A stretch of DNA of 64,000 bases from Anthopleura xanthogrammica (GCA_964019055.1 OZ025207.1:13143357-13207356), one strand, 5' to 3'; positions 23,044-37,606 are shown, counted from the first letter of the stretch. The notes: generated by a model from the sequence alone, not told the origin. A program made the numbers and translations.

Positions 23044-23320
23044 GACTTCGTGTGCTAAAAAAACAGTAGGTGAAATCAAAGATTGTATGGAATTTGAACA
23101 TCTTTAGAATTTGAATAAAAGATGCTTGTATTTCATTGTTGTTGAACAATAGTTGTAGACAGTTCATAATTTCAGCATATGTTGCATATATTGCATTGGT
23201 ATGGCCCGACTCATTGTTATAAACAACAATGAAATACAAGCATCTTTTGTTCAAATTCTAAAGATGTTCAAATTTCGTACAATCTTTGATGCACCTATTG
23301 TTCTTAAAGCGCACGAAGTC
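23044..23320. mobile_element. About 277-bp foldback element
   Basis: Outer GACTTCGTGTGC / GCACGAAGTC, then ATCAAAGATTGTA / CAATCTTTGAT, then a long arm AAAAGATGCTTGTATTTCAT with its complement. The arms are nearly perfect, and mirror open frames on both strands arise from them. Confidence 0.88.
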
Positions 23321-23528
23321 GAAAATAGTGATAGAGCAAAAAGGTCTAATCTATTTTCAAAAAGAAATGAAATTATTCTTATGGCGATCGATGAAGCGTG
23401 GTCTTTCTCTAGTTGACATTTCCAGGTTCGTCTAGCAATAACCCCACCCATAATAATAAATTAACAACAAAGTGAGGTCAGTTTTTTAATAATTTACCGA
23501 TGCTAACAAAATTAGATCTTAATTTCAT

Positions 23529-23621
23529 CCGGATAGCTTCCTGACAGCCTCCTGCGCAGCCACTGTGAGGTGACGGGAACCGGAAGCGCCTCACAGCGTC
23601 TGCGCAGGAGGCTAAATCCGG
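23529..23621. mobile_element. Short foldback element
   Basis: GCCTCCTGCGCAG pairs with CTGCGCAGGAGGC, with CGGATAGCTTCC / CTAAATCCGG at the ends. Confidence 0.7.
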
Positions 23622-24677
23622 TAGGCTGTTTCAAATAGTGACCACTTGGAGAACCAATCAGAATGCGAGTTTGCCGATAGAAGATAAATGGAAATAAACT
23701 ATAGTGGTGATAGAAGCAAAAACAAACAAGCGAAAAAACAAACGAGCAAGTAAAAAAAAAAACAAAAAAAAACAACAAACAAAAATGAAAATGGAATGGA
23801 AAAAAGAGAGAAACCAGAAAAGAAACCAGACATAAGAACGTAACATAGTAAAACTGCAGTTATTTTCACTCTAATTTCTTTTATTTAGCAAATTTATTTA
23901 TCGCTATAAACTATAAATTTTAAAATTAATTTCCCAAACCCGATAAATTCAATTTTTTTAATAAATAAAATGAAACTATAAATGACAGTAAAAATTAAAT
24001 ATTTAGCTGCTTCATGATCATTGGATACCTGTGGTTTTGCGATGTGCGGAAGACTGGTAAATAAAAAATGAAGCATGCCCCGGCGTTAGAAGCTGGTATA
24101 TGAAATTTGAATATTAATTAATTGTGATTTAATTAATGAATTTTATTCGCTTTTAGCACATTATGGCTTGTAGGCGATTCCGGTGCTAGGCGCCAAATTC
24201 ACTCTTCGTCAAAAAGAAATTTATAGAAAAATAATTATTTTTTGTCATCGAGAAATTTTTTGAAAAAAGTGGGTTTTCATGGCAGCCATATTGGAATTTC
24301 CATTTCCCAAAGAAAAGGAATCGCTTGGTTGTCATTTACTTATCAATTTTCTTATATTTTCGATTATAAATATGCAGAGTTTTTCCATAAAAACTTCGCC
24401 TGCTTTTAAAGCCAAATTAAATTACAATAATTTAATCTCATAATTAAATTAAATTAGTCTCATAATTAAATAAATTAAAAAGCGCGGGAAAGCGTTTGCC
24501 ACAGGCAACCCATACAAACAAGATTCGTTACAGAACGCATTTGAAATAATCTTCAAATATAAATCCAATACAAATAAAAGAATAAGAATATCAATAACGC
24601 GTTGTTCATGCTTGAACACTCACTGATTTCCAAAGTCAGTGAAAAACGCAGTAAGTTATCAAAGTGAAAGTCCTCTG

Positions 24678-24768
24678 GTGCATTGTGGTCTACTTTGGGT
24701 ACAATTTTTTTTCCCGCCATGGCATATATGGTGTTGTTTATACCCAAGATAGACCAGAATGCATTACG
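24678..24768. mobile_element. Short foldback element
   Basis: GTGCATTGTGGTCTACTTTG pairs imperfectly with CAAGATAGACCAGAATGCA, separated by a CGCCATGGCATATATGG centre. Immediately 3' of the oxidoreductase gene. Confidence 0.7.
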
Positions 24769-24807
24769 TTTATCGAACTCAGAAGAGCTTATTCTTTATC
24801 GTCGTGT

Positions 24808-24856
24808 AATTCTTTTCATATAAAAACTTTCCTATGGAAATTTTCCGTTGATTTTC
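24808..24856 (-). pseudogene. Decayed duplicate of the oxidoreductase C-terminal coding end
   Basis: About 125 bp beyond the stop codon, a segment on the same strand would read STENFHRKVFI then stop, closely matching the true C-terminus [11 protein letters not shown] then stop. The similarity continues through the following TATGAAA. It looks like a short tandem duplication of the 3' end. Confidence 0.6.
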
Positions 24857-24939
24857 CGTATTGCGCATGCTCAACTATTCTCAAATAGCGCATGCGTAGT
24901 GTGTCCTTACCAACATTGCCTATCGTCACGTCTTACGTT

Positions 24940-27900
24940 TCATATAAAAACCTTCTTGAGGAAATTTTCAGTCGATTGCTCTTTGAACTTGTGCAAAGCA
25001 GCCTTCACCGGGAACCGCTGACCAGCAACATCCACTTCAAAATGTCCGTTCTTGATATATTCATCGGTAATATATCCTTCCTCTGTCTTCACGTAACCCA
25101 TACACACTGGTTTGTTAAGCATGAAGCTGAGAGAAGCGGACGACACCGAGCCTACAATTTTGCCATCCCGGAAAACTGGTTCCCCTCCCCAAGGAATGTT
25201 GTCACTGTCGTGCTCTTCTAAAGCCATGAAGATCAGCCGTTTCCTGAGTGGTTTGCCTTCTAGTTGCTGCAGCGCTTCCTTGCCGATAAAATCGGTATCC
25301 TGTGTGAAAATAGTTCAATTTTTATTATGAGACTTCGATGAGCTGTCCTATTAAGAACTTATAAGTAATGACGTATTTTCGGGTCCAGATGCAACAAACC
25401 TGTGCTCAACATAACGTCTCCAGTAGTTTAGTGGTTAGAGCATCCGACTGTTAAACGTTGGTTCGTGGGTTCGATTTCCCATCTAGGACTCAGATTTTTT
25501 CTAAGTTCGTTACCCATGTCTTTGTCATCAATTTTCTATATACATAGGCCCCTTGCAGCACGCGAGAATGCAGCTCAATTTGGAGGACAAAACATTAGGT
25601 TCCAATTCTCAGAAGATTGAAATTCTGTTGTTTTGCATGTTCTCCAAGATGAGCTGCTTTGACGTCACGTGAAAGGGATCTTTCGAAAGCAAGCCGAGAC
25701 GCATTAGTAGCGTAGACCACCCATGCTATACCCACCTGCCACTAACAAGGCGTTTGGGTCTCAAAAAGACATATATACAAGACTGAGATAAAAATAAAAA
25801 GTTGTTCGAAATAGTAATAAAATTCTAACCTTGCGCAAGTCGATTCTGTTCTCCAGACCAGCTTGATATGGAGTGACAAAGGCTGTCAATTCAATCCCCA
25901 TTCGCGGGTATCCTTTCTCGATGCGAAGAGAATCCACACAGTAGCACCCTGCGTTTGTGATTCCGAGAGGTTTGCCGGCTGTCATTATATGATCATACAG
26001 GCCATGGGCGAACTGCATTGGGGAAAAAAATATGTATAAAAAACACTCGCTATTGGAATCATTTGTGACACTATTTGATTTGCGGATTTGATTTGCAAGT
26101 TTAGTCGACAAAAAAGTTATCAATAAGCAATGCGAATCGTATCAATTACTGAGGACTTCACATATGGATAGAGTTTGTTTGATGTGTTGTTCTTTTCTGT
26201 GCAACGAGGAGATTTTTCTCAAGGTTTTCCTCCCTTGTAAAAATTAACATGCGAGTTGAGATCCGCACACATAGAATGATATTGAATGTTGTATGTGCTA
26301 CTGTGTGGAAAAGAAAGTGGGCCACTGATTCACACTCGGAACATCAGCATCTCAGCACAGCCATAATTGAAGCGGTGTCATCGAGAAATGACAACTGCTG
26401 TTTGAGTATGCTGCTAATGCTTATGTGCATATGTTGCAAGCCTAATATGGAATTGTGCATCTGAATCAAGGACGCGAACAGCGCCTCGATCCGCCATCTT
26501 GAATACTTCCCTTCAAGCTGTCTTGAGTGACAAAAACGAATGGCATTAAAAGGTCCAATTCAGGATCTCAGAATTTCATACCTCTGTAGGGATGATTAGC
26601 TGCCAACCTTGTTCGAGGTCACCAACATTTGTTCTTCTTAAAGCCTTGACTTCTGTTGCGTATCCCAGTTCTAGTGTCTGTCAAGAGAATTCGCTTATTA
26701 GAATACCTTCAAAATACCAATGGAGACTAAGTCTATGATAAACTAACAAATGAGGTAATATTATAATGATATAATTGTGATGATGATGGTGGTAACAATG
26801 GGTTTACTTACTTACTTACTTATGGCTCTCCGCACCAGGAGGCGCATAAGGCTATGGTAATGATGGGTTTGTATGACGATAATGAAGCTAATGATAGCTA
26901 TGACGACGATGACGATGATCATGAAGATGTTTATTTAAAATACAGTCGAAGCTCTCCTTGCGACCACTCTAGTAAGTGACCAGCTCTAATCACGATTTTG
27001 AAACCCCGTCTAGTTTGCATTGACGCTTAGAGAACCCATTCTCTTTAACGACTAGCTCTAGTTACGACTTTTTCGATTTCCCTAGGTTCTCGCTTACGAG
27101 AGGTTGGCCTGTAGCGCACATTGAAAGAGCTGTAATAATAATATCTAACATAACTCACCTTAAAGGTGTTAATAGGGTAGTCTTCCTTGTTAAGAGGTGT
27201 TCTGGTCAGACTCTGAAGCAGTTGCTCCGACTTTGGTCCCAAGACTCCCAGCACGACATAGGAGGAGTGAACATCTCTCATGGTTAACGTGGAGCCTTTA
27301 GGAATGTGTCGTGAGATCCAGAAATGCGCAGCCTGGGTGAAGGCAGTTGGGACGATTACAAGGTAACTGGGATAAATAGGAAATCCATTATAATAACTAT
27401 ATATTCACCACTTCCCAGCATACATCGGTTGACTGGTCAGGTCAAACACAAAGCATTTAGCCGTGGTTTACTATACGGCCTTATAAGGATGTCATTTCAA
27501 GATGCATCCTTCTTAATGTAGAGGCTGCCTTGATGATTCGGTGCCCGCATCGCGCCGTCGCGTTCAGTGCGGGTCATCTTTTCTACGTTCACAGTTCAGG
27601 TCTCCCCTGGGTTAAATGGCATGCGCATCACTTTTGCACCGTTACGCATCGGTTGGCCGGTGTCACCACAAATAGTGATAACTGTGCGAACTATAGTAGA
27701 ATCAGTAGCAAAGACTCACAAATATGAATGGTTTCACGAGTGGTTTTATAGTTTTATACCTGTTTTTGTCAGTTCTTGCCACAGTGCATTCCATCTCGTA
27801 ACAACCTTTCTTATTCAGGAGGGCCGTCTGCACCATACCACCCACTGGAATATTGACGTCTTTTGCGCATAATAACTGGAGAAAGTGCTCGCATGATTCC

Positions 27901-29716
27901 TTGTCGGATGACTAAGGGAGAACAAACAAGATTTATTCTCGATTACAGAGTAGAAAAGAAAAAAAACAAAGCAGCAGCTAGCTGGTAGTAATGATAACGA
28001 TGTCTTCCATGTAATTGGAATACTTTGATAAAATAGATTAGAATGGAATGGAATAGAATGAACTTTTATTAGTTTGGGCGTAATGTTTTTCCATTTCAGA
28101 CCACGTGTCATTCCCTCGTGCATCGTTTCTTTATTCAAGGGTTGCGCATGAGAAGACACACATGAATATGGATACAACTCAAGCCGGAAAAGCATCTTAT
28201 TCTCAAGAGAATGACATGTGGTCTGAAAAGGGAAAACATTACGTTCGAGCTAAAGAGGTGATATAAAATGGGATAGAATAAAATGAGGTACCGATATCAC
28301 CATCATCATGAGGTGTGGATGAGCTGGGGTAAGATAACAAATTATGAGAATGGCATGAAAAGGAAAAGGAAATAAAAGATACAACTAAATAGGATGGAAA
28401 AAAGGAAGAGAACGGGACAGCCAAGGAGAACTCTCATGATTGTAAAGCGCCTTTGATTATGTCCATATAGAAAGGGCGCTATATGAATCATTATCATTAT
28501 CATTATCATTACTTACACTAACTTCGAAGACCCCTACAGACGTCATATCAACCAAAGCCACATTTTCATGACAAGCCTTGACCTCCATTTGTACATTTCT
28601 GAAGAAACTTGGTTTTCCGAATGGACTTTTACTGGCTTGGACTTAAAATCAAACGAAATTACAAACATCAGTTGAATTAACAGCCCCTGTAGCCAATATT
28701 TGATCATTATTTTCACTATTAAAAATAGTCTCCTTCACAGTTCCCTGCGCCATCTTGAAAGGTAGCCGTGCCTTTGCATCGAAGCGAGACATGAGGTGAC
28801 CTTGCAGTGATAGAGACACTTGAATAGATATCCAAGGTGTTAAAAAAGGTCTCTATCACTGCAAGGTAATCTCATGTCTCGCTTCGATGAAAAGGCACGG
28901 CTACCTTTCAAGATGGCGCAGAGAACTGTGAAGAGGACTATTACATGCGTGCGAGTATTACGAGGTTCTGCTCGCTCAGGAGTTTTCCTTTTATATCCCA
29001 CGCATCATCACATGCAATAAGGACCGTATTTAAGGCAGGTCAAGATTAAGACTTGCGCAACTGTTTCTTGTAAAAGTTTGTAAAAGAATTTACAAAGAAT
29101 TTGTTAAAGGGGCACTTTTTAAGGGCCCCAAATTTTGTAAGTCCGAATAATTTAAATATTTGAGGATAATATGACTCAAGTATGATTATGAAAACCAGAT
29201 TGGCCACTTGCAGTTGAGAATTTTTGGTTTAAAAGTTAAAAGAACAATAGAGTTGAATGTGAAGAAAATATGTTGGTTGGCCACTATTGGGGCCATATAG
29301 ATAAGTTTAACCAAGTTTCAAGTCATTTCCAATTTTCATCGATTTTCATCCAAGTGCCCCTTTAACCCTCCAAAAGCGCACAAAATATCACTGATCGACT
29401 TATGAAATAAAGTTAAACAAGGAATTTAATTAAGAATAACAACAACTAGATTGCTATAAGCGCTAGTGCTAGTGGCTTAACTTACTTGTACTGTTCCACT
29501 CGAGTTCTAAAGAGATAAAGAAAACGGAGTTAGATTCACAGAACATGTTAAACCAAAACTCATGGAAGCAAACCACAAGATGAAATAGATATTTCATTTA
29601 ATGCTATCATCATCATCATCATCACCACCATTATCACCACCATCATCCCCACCATCATCATCATCACCCTCATCACCACCATTATCACCACCATCATCCC
29701 CACCATCATCCCCACC

Positions 29717-29747
<31 letters not shown>

Positions 29748-32700
29748 ACATCATCATCATCAACATCACCCTCATCACCACCATCATCATCATCATCACC
29801 ATCACCATCATCACCATCATCATCATCATCATCATCTCCATCTGCCTTCCATCATCAACATCATCATCATCAACATCATCATCATCTCAAGAAATTAAAG
29901 AACGTGGAAATATTATTGGTAACATATATATTTTTTTAAACTAAAGTGTGAAGTGTATACAAATAGGAACGTATCTGTTATATAAGTGAGTGCAAGGTCT
30001 ATAGCGTTATTGAACGCAAATTAACCAATCATAGCGCAAAAAATCACCTTGCCTTCCATCTCAAAGTCAGGTTAGTGGACGTCAATCAAGGCGTTGTTTT
30101 CATGACATTCCATGGGTACGTGCCCATGAAAACTTTGTGTTCGCCGAAAATGTCATGTAAACACTTTGATTGAAGAAAGAAATTATACTCTAGGGAATGA
30201 CATTACTGTATTACACCTAAGCCGAAAAGGTCTATAGCGAAAGAACGATCCACCTACTAACCTTCTTCAGGCAAGTTAAACCAGTTAGCTCTCTCCCAGC
30301 CCATTCTCTCACCCCACATCGCCCCCGCCGCGTTCAACTGAGAATACAATGGCGACGTCTTGACCTTTCTGGCGGACAGATTCTCCGTGTAGGGATATCG
30401 AAGCATATAATGCCATCCAAGGGTCTCCTTAACACGGTCACGCAAGAAGCGCTTGTTGTTATCGTGAAGAGAGAAGCGTTTGATATCCACGGACCATACG
30501 TCTAGTGTTGGGTGTCCTTCGGTGATCCATTCTGATAGGGCTTTACCGACCCCTGCCGCACTAGCAATACCACTGGAACACATGCCGGCTGCTACGAAGT
30601 AGTTACGAACCTGAGGGTTGGAATATGATAAAATGATTATGTACGTTGTAAAGTAAAGTAAAGTAAAGTAAAGTAAAGTAAAGTAGAGTAGAGTAGAGTA
30701 GAGTAGAGTAGAGTAGAGTAGAGTAGAGTAGAGTAGAGTAGAGTAGAGTAGAGTAGAGTAGAGTAGAGTAGAGTAGAGTAGAGTAGAGTAGAGTAGAGTA
30801 GAGTAGAGTAGAGTAGAGTAGAGTAGAGTAGAGTAGAGTAGAGTAGAGTAGAGTAGAGTAGAGTAGAGTAGAGTAGAGTAGAGTAGAGTAGAGTAGAGTA
30901 GAGTAGAGTAGAGTAGAGTAGAGTAGAGTAGAGTAGAGTAGAGTAGAGTAGAGTAGAGTAGAGTAGAGTAGAGTAGAGTAAAGTAAAGTAAAGTAAAGTA
31001 AAGTAAAGTAAAGGGAAGGGAAGGTAACTATGTTTTACGTCGGTAGTTCCTTCAGCTACGTGGCTGGTATCCCAGGAAGCCGACGGTGCGCACTTTACCC
31101 CCTCTCTCCATCAGTGCCCTGTTTTAAGGGTATTTAAAGCTGAAGCTCCACGGATTAGAGAGAAGTCTAAACAGACGTGGAGATGTAGTGCACTCGCCTC
31201 TTAGCTCGGGGCCGTTAGACCTCTTTATTTTGGGCGCGATGTTTTCTATTTCAGACCATGTGTCATTCTGTGGATTATCATTTCTTTGTTTAATGGTTGC
31301 GCATGAGAAGACACATGCATGAATATGGATCAAGAACTAAAACAAAGAATTTTATTCTCAAGAGAATGACACGTGGCATGAAATGGGAAAACATTACACC
31401 CAAAGTAACGAGGTCTATTTCTGGTTCGCTCGGCATCACATGTGAGTAGAGTTCGATAGCACTCTCCCTTGAGTAAAGGGTTTTTCTCCGGGTTCTCAGG
31501 TTTTCCTCCCTCCGCAAAACTCAACAAGCTAAATTCCAATTCCGTTACTAGGGCAACAGTTATCGTACCTCGGGTGCTTCCCCAAGTATGTATCTTCCAT
31601 CGGGAGTAAAGCTCTCTGGTCCATTGATCAACTGACGAATCTCAGCATTCTCTATGATAGGTACTCGATGAAGAATCTCATTTAACAAGACCTCTGAAAA
31701 AATAATAGATGTACGAGGTTACACTGTTATGCATTTAGCTGTGTTTATCATAGCTAAACTACGTCTCGCCATCCATCCATCCATCCATCCATCCATCCAT
31801 CCATCCATCCATCCATCCATCCATCCATCCATCCATCCATCCATCCATCCATCCATCCATCCATCCATCCATCCATCCATCCATCCATCCATCCATCCAT
31901 CCATCCATCCATCCATCCATCCATCCATCCATCCATCCATCCATCAATCCATTCATCCTTTCATCCATCCATCCCTTCCTCCCTTCCTCCCACCCTCCCT
32001 CCATCCATCCATTCGTTAGTTCGTTCGATCCCTTCCCCCTTCCATTCTTTTTTTCTCCATTTTCAATAGCAATACAACCATCTCTATCTCTCATACTAAA
32101 CTAACCAAAATGATCCCAGTCTTCGGGCAAAAGCTGGAATTCAAAATTCTTCGGAATTCCATCGTGAAAACACGGCTTGGACTCGGGCTCAAACCCTCCA
32201 ATCATCAGTCCCCCGCTCCATTCTCGGAAATAAATATGTCCGTCCGGGTCACGAAGGTTGGGCAACAGTGAATGAACGCCTGGAACATCTTTGGTGACCA
32301 CGTAGAAGTGTTCACAGGAATGAAGAGGGACGTTTACTTCTGGGCTGCTTTTCTGAAAAACAAACAAGATACAGGATTTTGTTCAGGGAGGGGTGCAGGG
32401 TACAAAGTCAGCCCAGGGGGTGCAACCCTCAAAATCAAAGAAAGTAAACATTGGGTATGTACAAAATAGGGGGACAAAGTTGCTCCGAGGGGAGTGCGCA
32501 CCACCTGCACCCCTCCCTGGATCCACCCCTGCATAGAAAGAAAGCAGTTGATCAACTTACCATTCCTACTTCTCTTGCCCACTGTCATGAAACAAAAGTA
32601 CATACACCGGTATTAATAATGATCAGTTACTCGTTGTGATGTTCGTTCGACGTAAAATAAGATATTTTTTCATACTACTTTACCTGCCCGGCACAGTTGA

Positions 32701-35700
32701 TGAATATTCTACAGCTAATGTCCCCCTTGTCTGTAGTCACTCCCTGTACAAAACCACCTTCTGTTATCACAGAATCCAGGGTCACCTTCTCGTAAATCTT
32801 CACACCTGAAGAGAGGGTAATAATAACATGCTTAAGCTCATATACACCCCTTGCAGCACGGCGGAATGCAGCTCAATTTGGAGGGCAAAACAATAGGTTT
32901 CGATTCTCAGGAGATCGAAAATTCCCAGTAAGATGATTATGGAATGCGGAATATTCATCTACTTAAATGTCACATGTTTAAATTGCTGGGTTTGACTTGA
33001 CAACATTTCCTGTCTCGTGCAGAATGTTCATCAGTTGATTCACAAGTTTTCAATAGAATTCTTTCTGGCTGACAGCACATGGTGGTCAGTGTTTGACCAT
33101 TATTTGAAGCAGATAAAGATTTGTATCAGCTGACTGAAACTCGGCAATAGCAAGAAAACAAAATAGGAATAATTATAACCCTGTTATTTTACACTACACT
33201 AAGAACTACTAACCATTCATGATGGCACCACGAGCTAGCGACTGACTGATGTCGGTTGGGTTGCCTGCGCCTTCCTCTGGAATCCACAAACCACCCTGTA
33301 GAAATAATCATGGAGCTATATGTGAGGATGAATATCGAGACCTTTATATCTGCTACAGTGACCTACTGTGACCTACAGTGACCTACTGTGGCCTACAGTG
33401 ACCTACAGTGACCTACTGTGACCTACTATACAGTGACCTACAAGCATTTTTCCTCTGGGAAATTTCTTGACCTGTTTGGTCCTCCCTACCAAGACTTTCC
33501 CAAAATCCTTCAGCTTTTCCCCAAACAAGAGATGTCTCACGCTCCGCGCTTACAGCTTCTTGTGAGTTAACAAGCGTTTCCAAGTGAGTTAGCGAGTGCG
33601 CAAGTCTCCCTCGATCCTAATTTCTCTGGAAATGGGGAGTTTGCAAGATAGCATCATTTTTCTACCAGCAAAATAATGCTTCGCAAATTTTCTTTCTTAT
33701 CCCAATTAATTTTGTATTTCCTAATAAGAATAGTAGATTTATGGATACACGGTGCAATATTGCGCGAGGCAATCAATATTGCGAGGCATGGCACACGACG
33801 CATTTTGTTGCGCGCAATGTTGCTGAAGTAGAAAACGATCCTACTTCAGCAACATTGCCTGCAATATTGCGCGTAATGTTGCACTGTGTGTCTGCGCCTT
33901 AAGAGTCTACTCATTTACTTGCAAGTCATCGATTCGTAGCTCCACAGGCCATAGGTCTTGACATTTTTGTGGTGTTAATAATTCCGCCTGGATCCCAAAC
34001 ATCCTGTGTAAGAAACAAAAACCAGTTATTGATTGAAAATTGCAAGAAAATTAAAATACAGCAAAGTCCATGTATGACAAACAAGGCCTGTAGTAGGACC
34101 TTGGGTCATAAGCCGCATTGAACTTTTACCACACTATTACCAAACAATATAATGGTATTCTTTTTCATTAAACTGTCATTAATGTTATTTTCCTTTTTTT
34201 TTTGTAGCCGTGTTAACTTAAGACATGGGCATATTTTTGCTGTACGTGTTGTTTGATGCATGGGGATTGTGCCATTGCTTTTAATTTTTGTACCCTCTCC
34301 TTCATAGCTTTCCGATACATCTTGGATGGGAAGCTAACACGAAAATACGAAATAACTAGAGTAAGCTGTGCCCTGACGTAGTTCAGCCCAAAGGCTGCTT
34401 CATGGAAGCGATAAAATGTGAAGGTTTTGTGACTTTACACCTTCACCAGGGATTCCATCCAATTTCAATCCCACCCAAAGATTTCTTCACTTACAAACAC
34501 AATAGCGTATATTTGATTACAATGAGCAGGAGGAAAAAAACCCAACCTTTTACCTGCATTTTGCTTCGTTTCTTTTAAGCAGAGTCATACGCTCCTTCTT
34601 CCTTGCCACATATAACCCTCCACACGTTTTAAAACCTAAAATAACTAGATTAGCTTTCGATCCCCAAACAAAACGCGCACAGGGATATCTTTGCTGCGCG
34701 AAAAAAAAAAAACGATCTCCAACTAACATTGCCTACTAAATGAGATTAGGGAACTAAAATCCATCTCTTTACTATGCGCGATACCGTCTATTTTATATGA
34801 TTATGAGACAAAGGGGACAGAAAGGATAGGGAACATGATAACATTGTCATAGTGGAGATTAGTAAAGTGTCTGTGAAACTATGAGAAGAACCGGTACGAG
34901 AATCGACGAAAAAAAGATTATTTGTAATTGAAATAGCAGGGAGAACGATGTTAGACTGGAAGATGTAAGAGGGTTCATAATAAGGTAATCTATATAGGAA
35001 GGAAGAAATAACTGATAAGCTGCGGTATGACGAATAACGCACGCAAAACATGCATAAATTAAACAACGCTTAAATTCAGTGGAGTGTTACAGCGACTATT
35101 TTTAAAAGTGGAACTAATACGCCGAAAATCTTTTCTTGCACTGAGACGTTGGAACGAAGAGCTACACTATCCAACATTCGCAAAACCAACGTTTTTGAAC
35201 AAGCTGTATATATACATGTTATGTTGTACGCACCTGTTCCTAACCCAGTTTCTTCTTCGAGCTTTTGGTAAAGCTCGGTGCCATAGTTCGATAGTTTTGT
35301 TTCAGAGCTTGTTGCTCGCATCTTCCCGATAAGCCCAACAGCATGCCATGTCGTTCCACACGTCAAGCTGCGCAAAAAAATATTTTAGTTTAATTAGTTC
35401 AAAGAAAATATTTACATCTAAGATTATTCCAAACACAAAAAAAAAACCTAATACTTATACTCATAACACCTTTTGTTTCTTCTTTACTTTGCGTCCAGTC
35501 TTTCCTACTTTTCTTCTTTTCTTTCTCCCTTCCATACTTCCACGTTTCGTTCATTCCTTCCTACCTTTTTTTTCCATACTTCCACGTTTCGTTCATTCCT
35601 TCCTACCTTTTTTTTCTTCCTTCCTTCCTCTCTCTTTCTCTCTCTCTTCTTTCCTTCCTTCCTTCCCTGCTTGGTGAGTTCGCTCATTCCACGTCTGCTC

Positions 35701-37550
35701 CTTCGATTCTCCATTCTTACCTTTCTTCCTTCCTATTTTCCATTCTTCATTCGATTGTTAATTTATCCCTTCCCATAATCCTCACACCCTTCCATGTTTT
35801 TCTATGTGTTTATTTAGCACCAGACAGAAATATGATATCCACTGCTGCTTGCTTTCAAGTTCAAATTGCACTCCTCTACCTAATACACGTGTAAAGTAAC
35901 ACTCTCTTATCCTTTATCGTTAAACTTAAAATTTCGTTCTCTTTTTCACTTACCTTCCCTGTTCTAAAAGAACAATATCATTCCAGCCAAGCTTAGACAA
36001 ATGGTAAGCAACAGAACAGCCGATAATACCACCACCACAAATCACAATCTCTGCCTTGGACGGAAAGCCAGCATCTGTGTGCAAACTGTGCTTTGGGATT
36101 TGTTGTCTGTTGAGTTTGGTTGGAAGCAGTGAAGAAATTCCCGATAACGCTGGCAAAAATCTGTCAAGATAAATAAAAAAAGAACTTAGTACTTAATGGC
36201 AACGATTTGTTTTTATTGGCGATCAACAAGCACTTTGTGTTGTGATTGCTGCACTTGTATACGTCGTTCAAAATTCACAACAGATGTTGCACCTTGCTTG
36301 GTGTACATGTAAGTAGCCAATCAATCTCATGGTTATTTTTTTATATATATCAGTCACAGAGCATCAATCCAAAGTCCTGTCTAAGTGAAGACTGAAAGAC
36401 TGAAGTAAAAAGACTGAAGTGGAACAATGAATAGAAATGAAGAATTTTAATCAATATTGAGTCAAAACGATCGATTAGGTAACAGGTTGTTCTAATTCAC
36501 CTGCTATCTAAACATATAGGCACCAGTTTGTCATGGCTGTAATTTCGTTCTACCAGCTAGAGAGACTGATAAGTATATTGGAGTCCTTGTCTTAAATCTG
36601 TTTTCATGGGCAGATACAGGAGAAAGGTTGGTGGGGGGGGGGGGGGGGATGGTGGTTGCAAGCTGCCACACAGGGAGAGAATGATGGCCAACTACAATAG
36701 CCCAATTCTGAGATATGCATTGCTTGTCACACCCAAAGATTTCAATGTGATGCTCCTTGCTAAAAGCTCAGTGATTTGTGACAGAAGAAAAGAATAAATT
36801 TATAAGCACAGAGCCTCGTACTGCAACCTTTGTGCGTGGTAAGTGAAGCATATCTTGGAAGTGGGCTATCAGGTGTTACATCATACTACCCCATGTTAAA
36901 AATCCTGGATCCACCTCAATAGAGGTTTCTCATGGCAGCCAGGTTTAAGGGCAGCCAGAACAATGCAATCAATGACTGCCACTGCCATCCAGTTGGCTCA
37001 GTTGATTTAAGAGCGTCGGTGGTGTTGTTTTTAGGTCATGGTTCAAGTTCCGGCCGGACCAACACTCAGGGTCTTAAAATGACTGAAGAGAAGGTGCTGC
37101 TTTTGTAATTACATCTGTAAATTAATGGTTAGACCTTCAAGTCTTCTTGGATAAGTACTTAAAACCGTAGGCTCTGTTAGTTTGAATTATTCTACAAACT
37201 TTACCACTCTGAGGTGGTTGGAAAGCCTTACAGGTCAAGGACCAAATTTCAAGGCAACCGATAGATCGAATTGGAATTTGGAAGCTGATTTTTGTGGAGG
37301 GAGGAAAACCAGAGAACCCGGAGAAAACCCTTGAAGCACAGGAGAGAACCAACAAACAACTCTACTCACATATGATACCAAGCCAAGCGGAGCTTGAACC
37401 GGGTCACATTGGTGAGAGGACAGCACTCTCACCTAATTACTAACATTTCACTCATCATTGTAGTGCCTATATGCAGTCTGTAAAGTCCTCCACTGGTCGC
37501 AATTGTAAAACGCATTGAGATATTGTAAAATGTGCTATACAAGACCTCCC

Positions 37551-37606
<56 letters not shown>

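Noticed and set aside
25427..25502. Functional tRNA-Asn gene
   Set aside because: Box A and B and a GTT anticodon are present, but the acceptor and anticodon stems pair poorly. A pseudogene or SINE head is more likely.
30257..30583. A free-standing 108-aa gene
   Set aside because: It is one exon of the 17-exon FAD oxidoreductase, continuous with flanking splice sites and family sequence.
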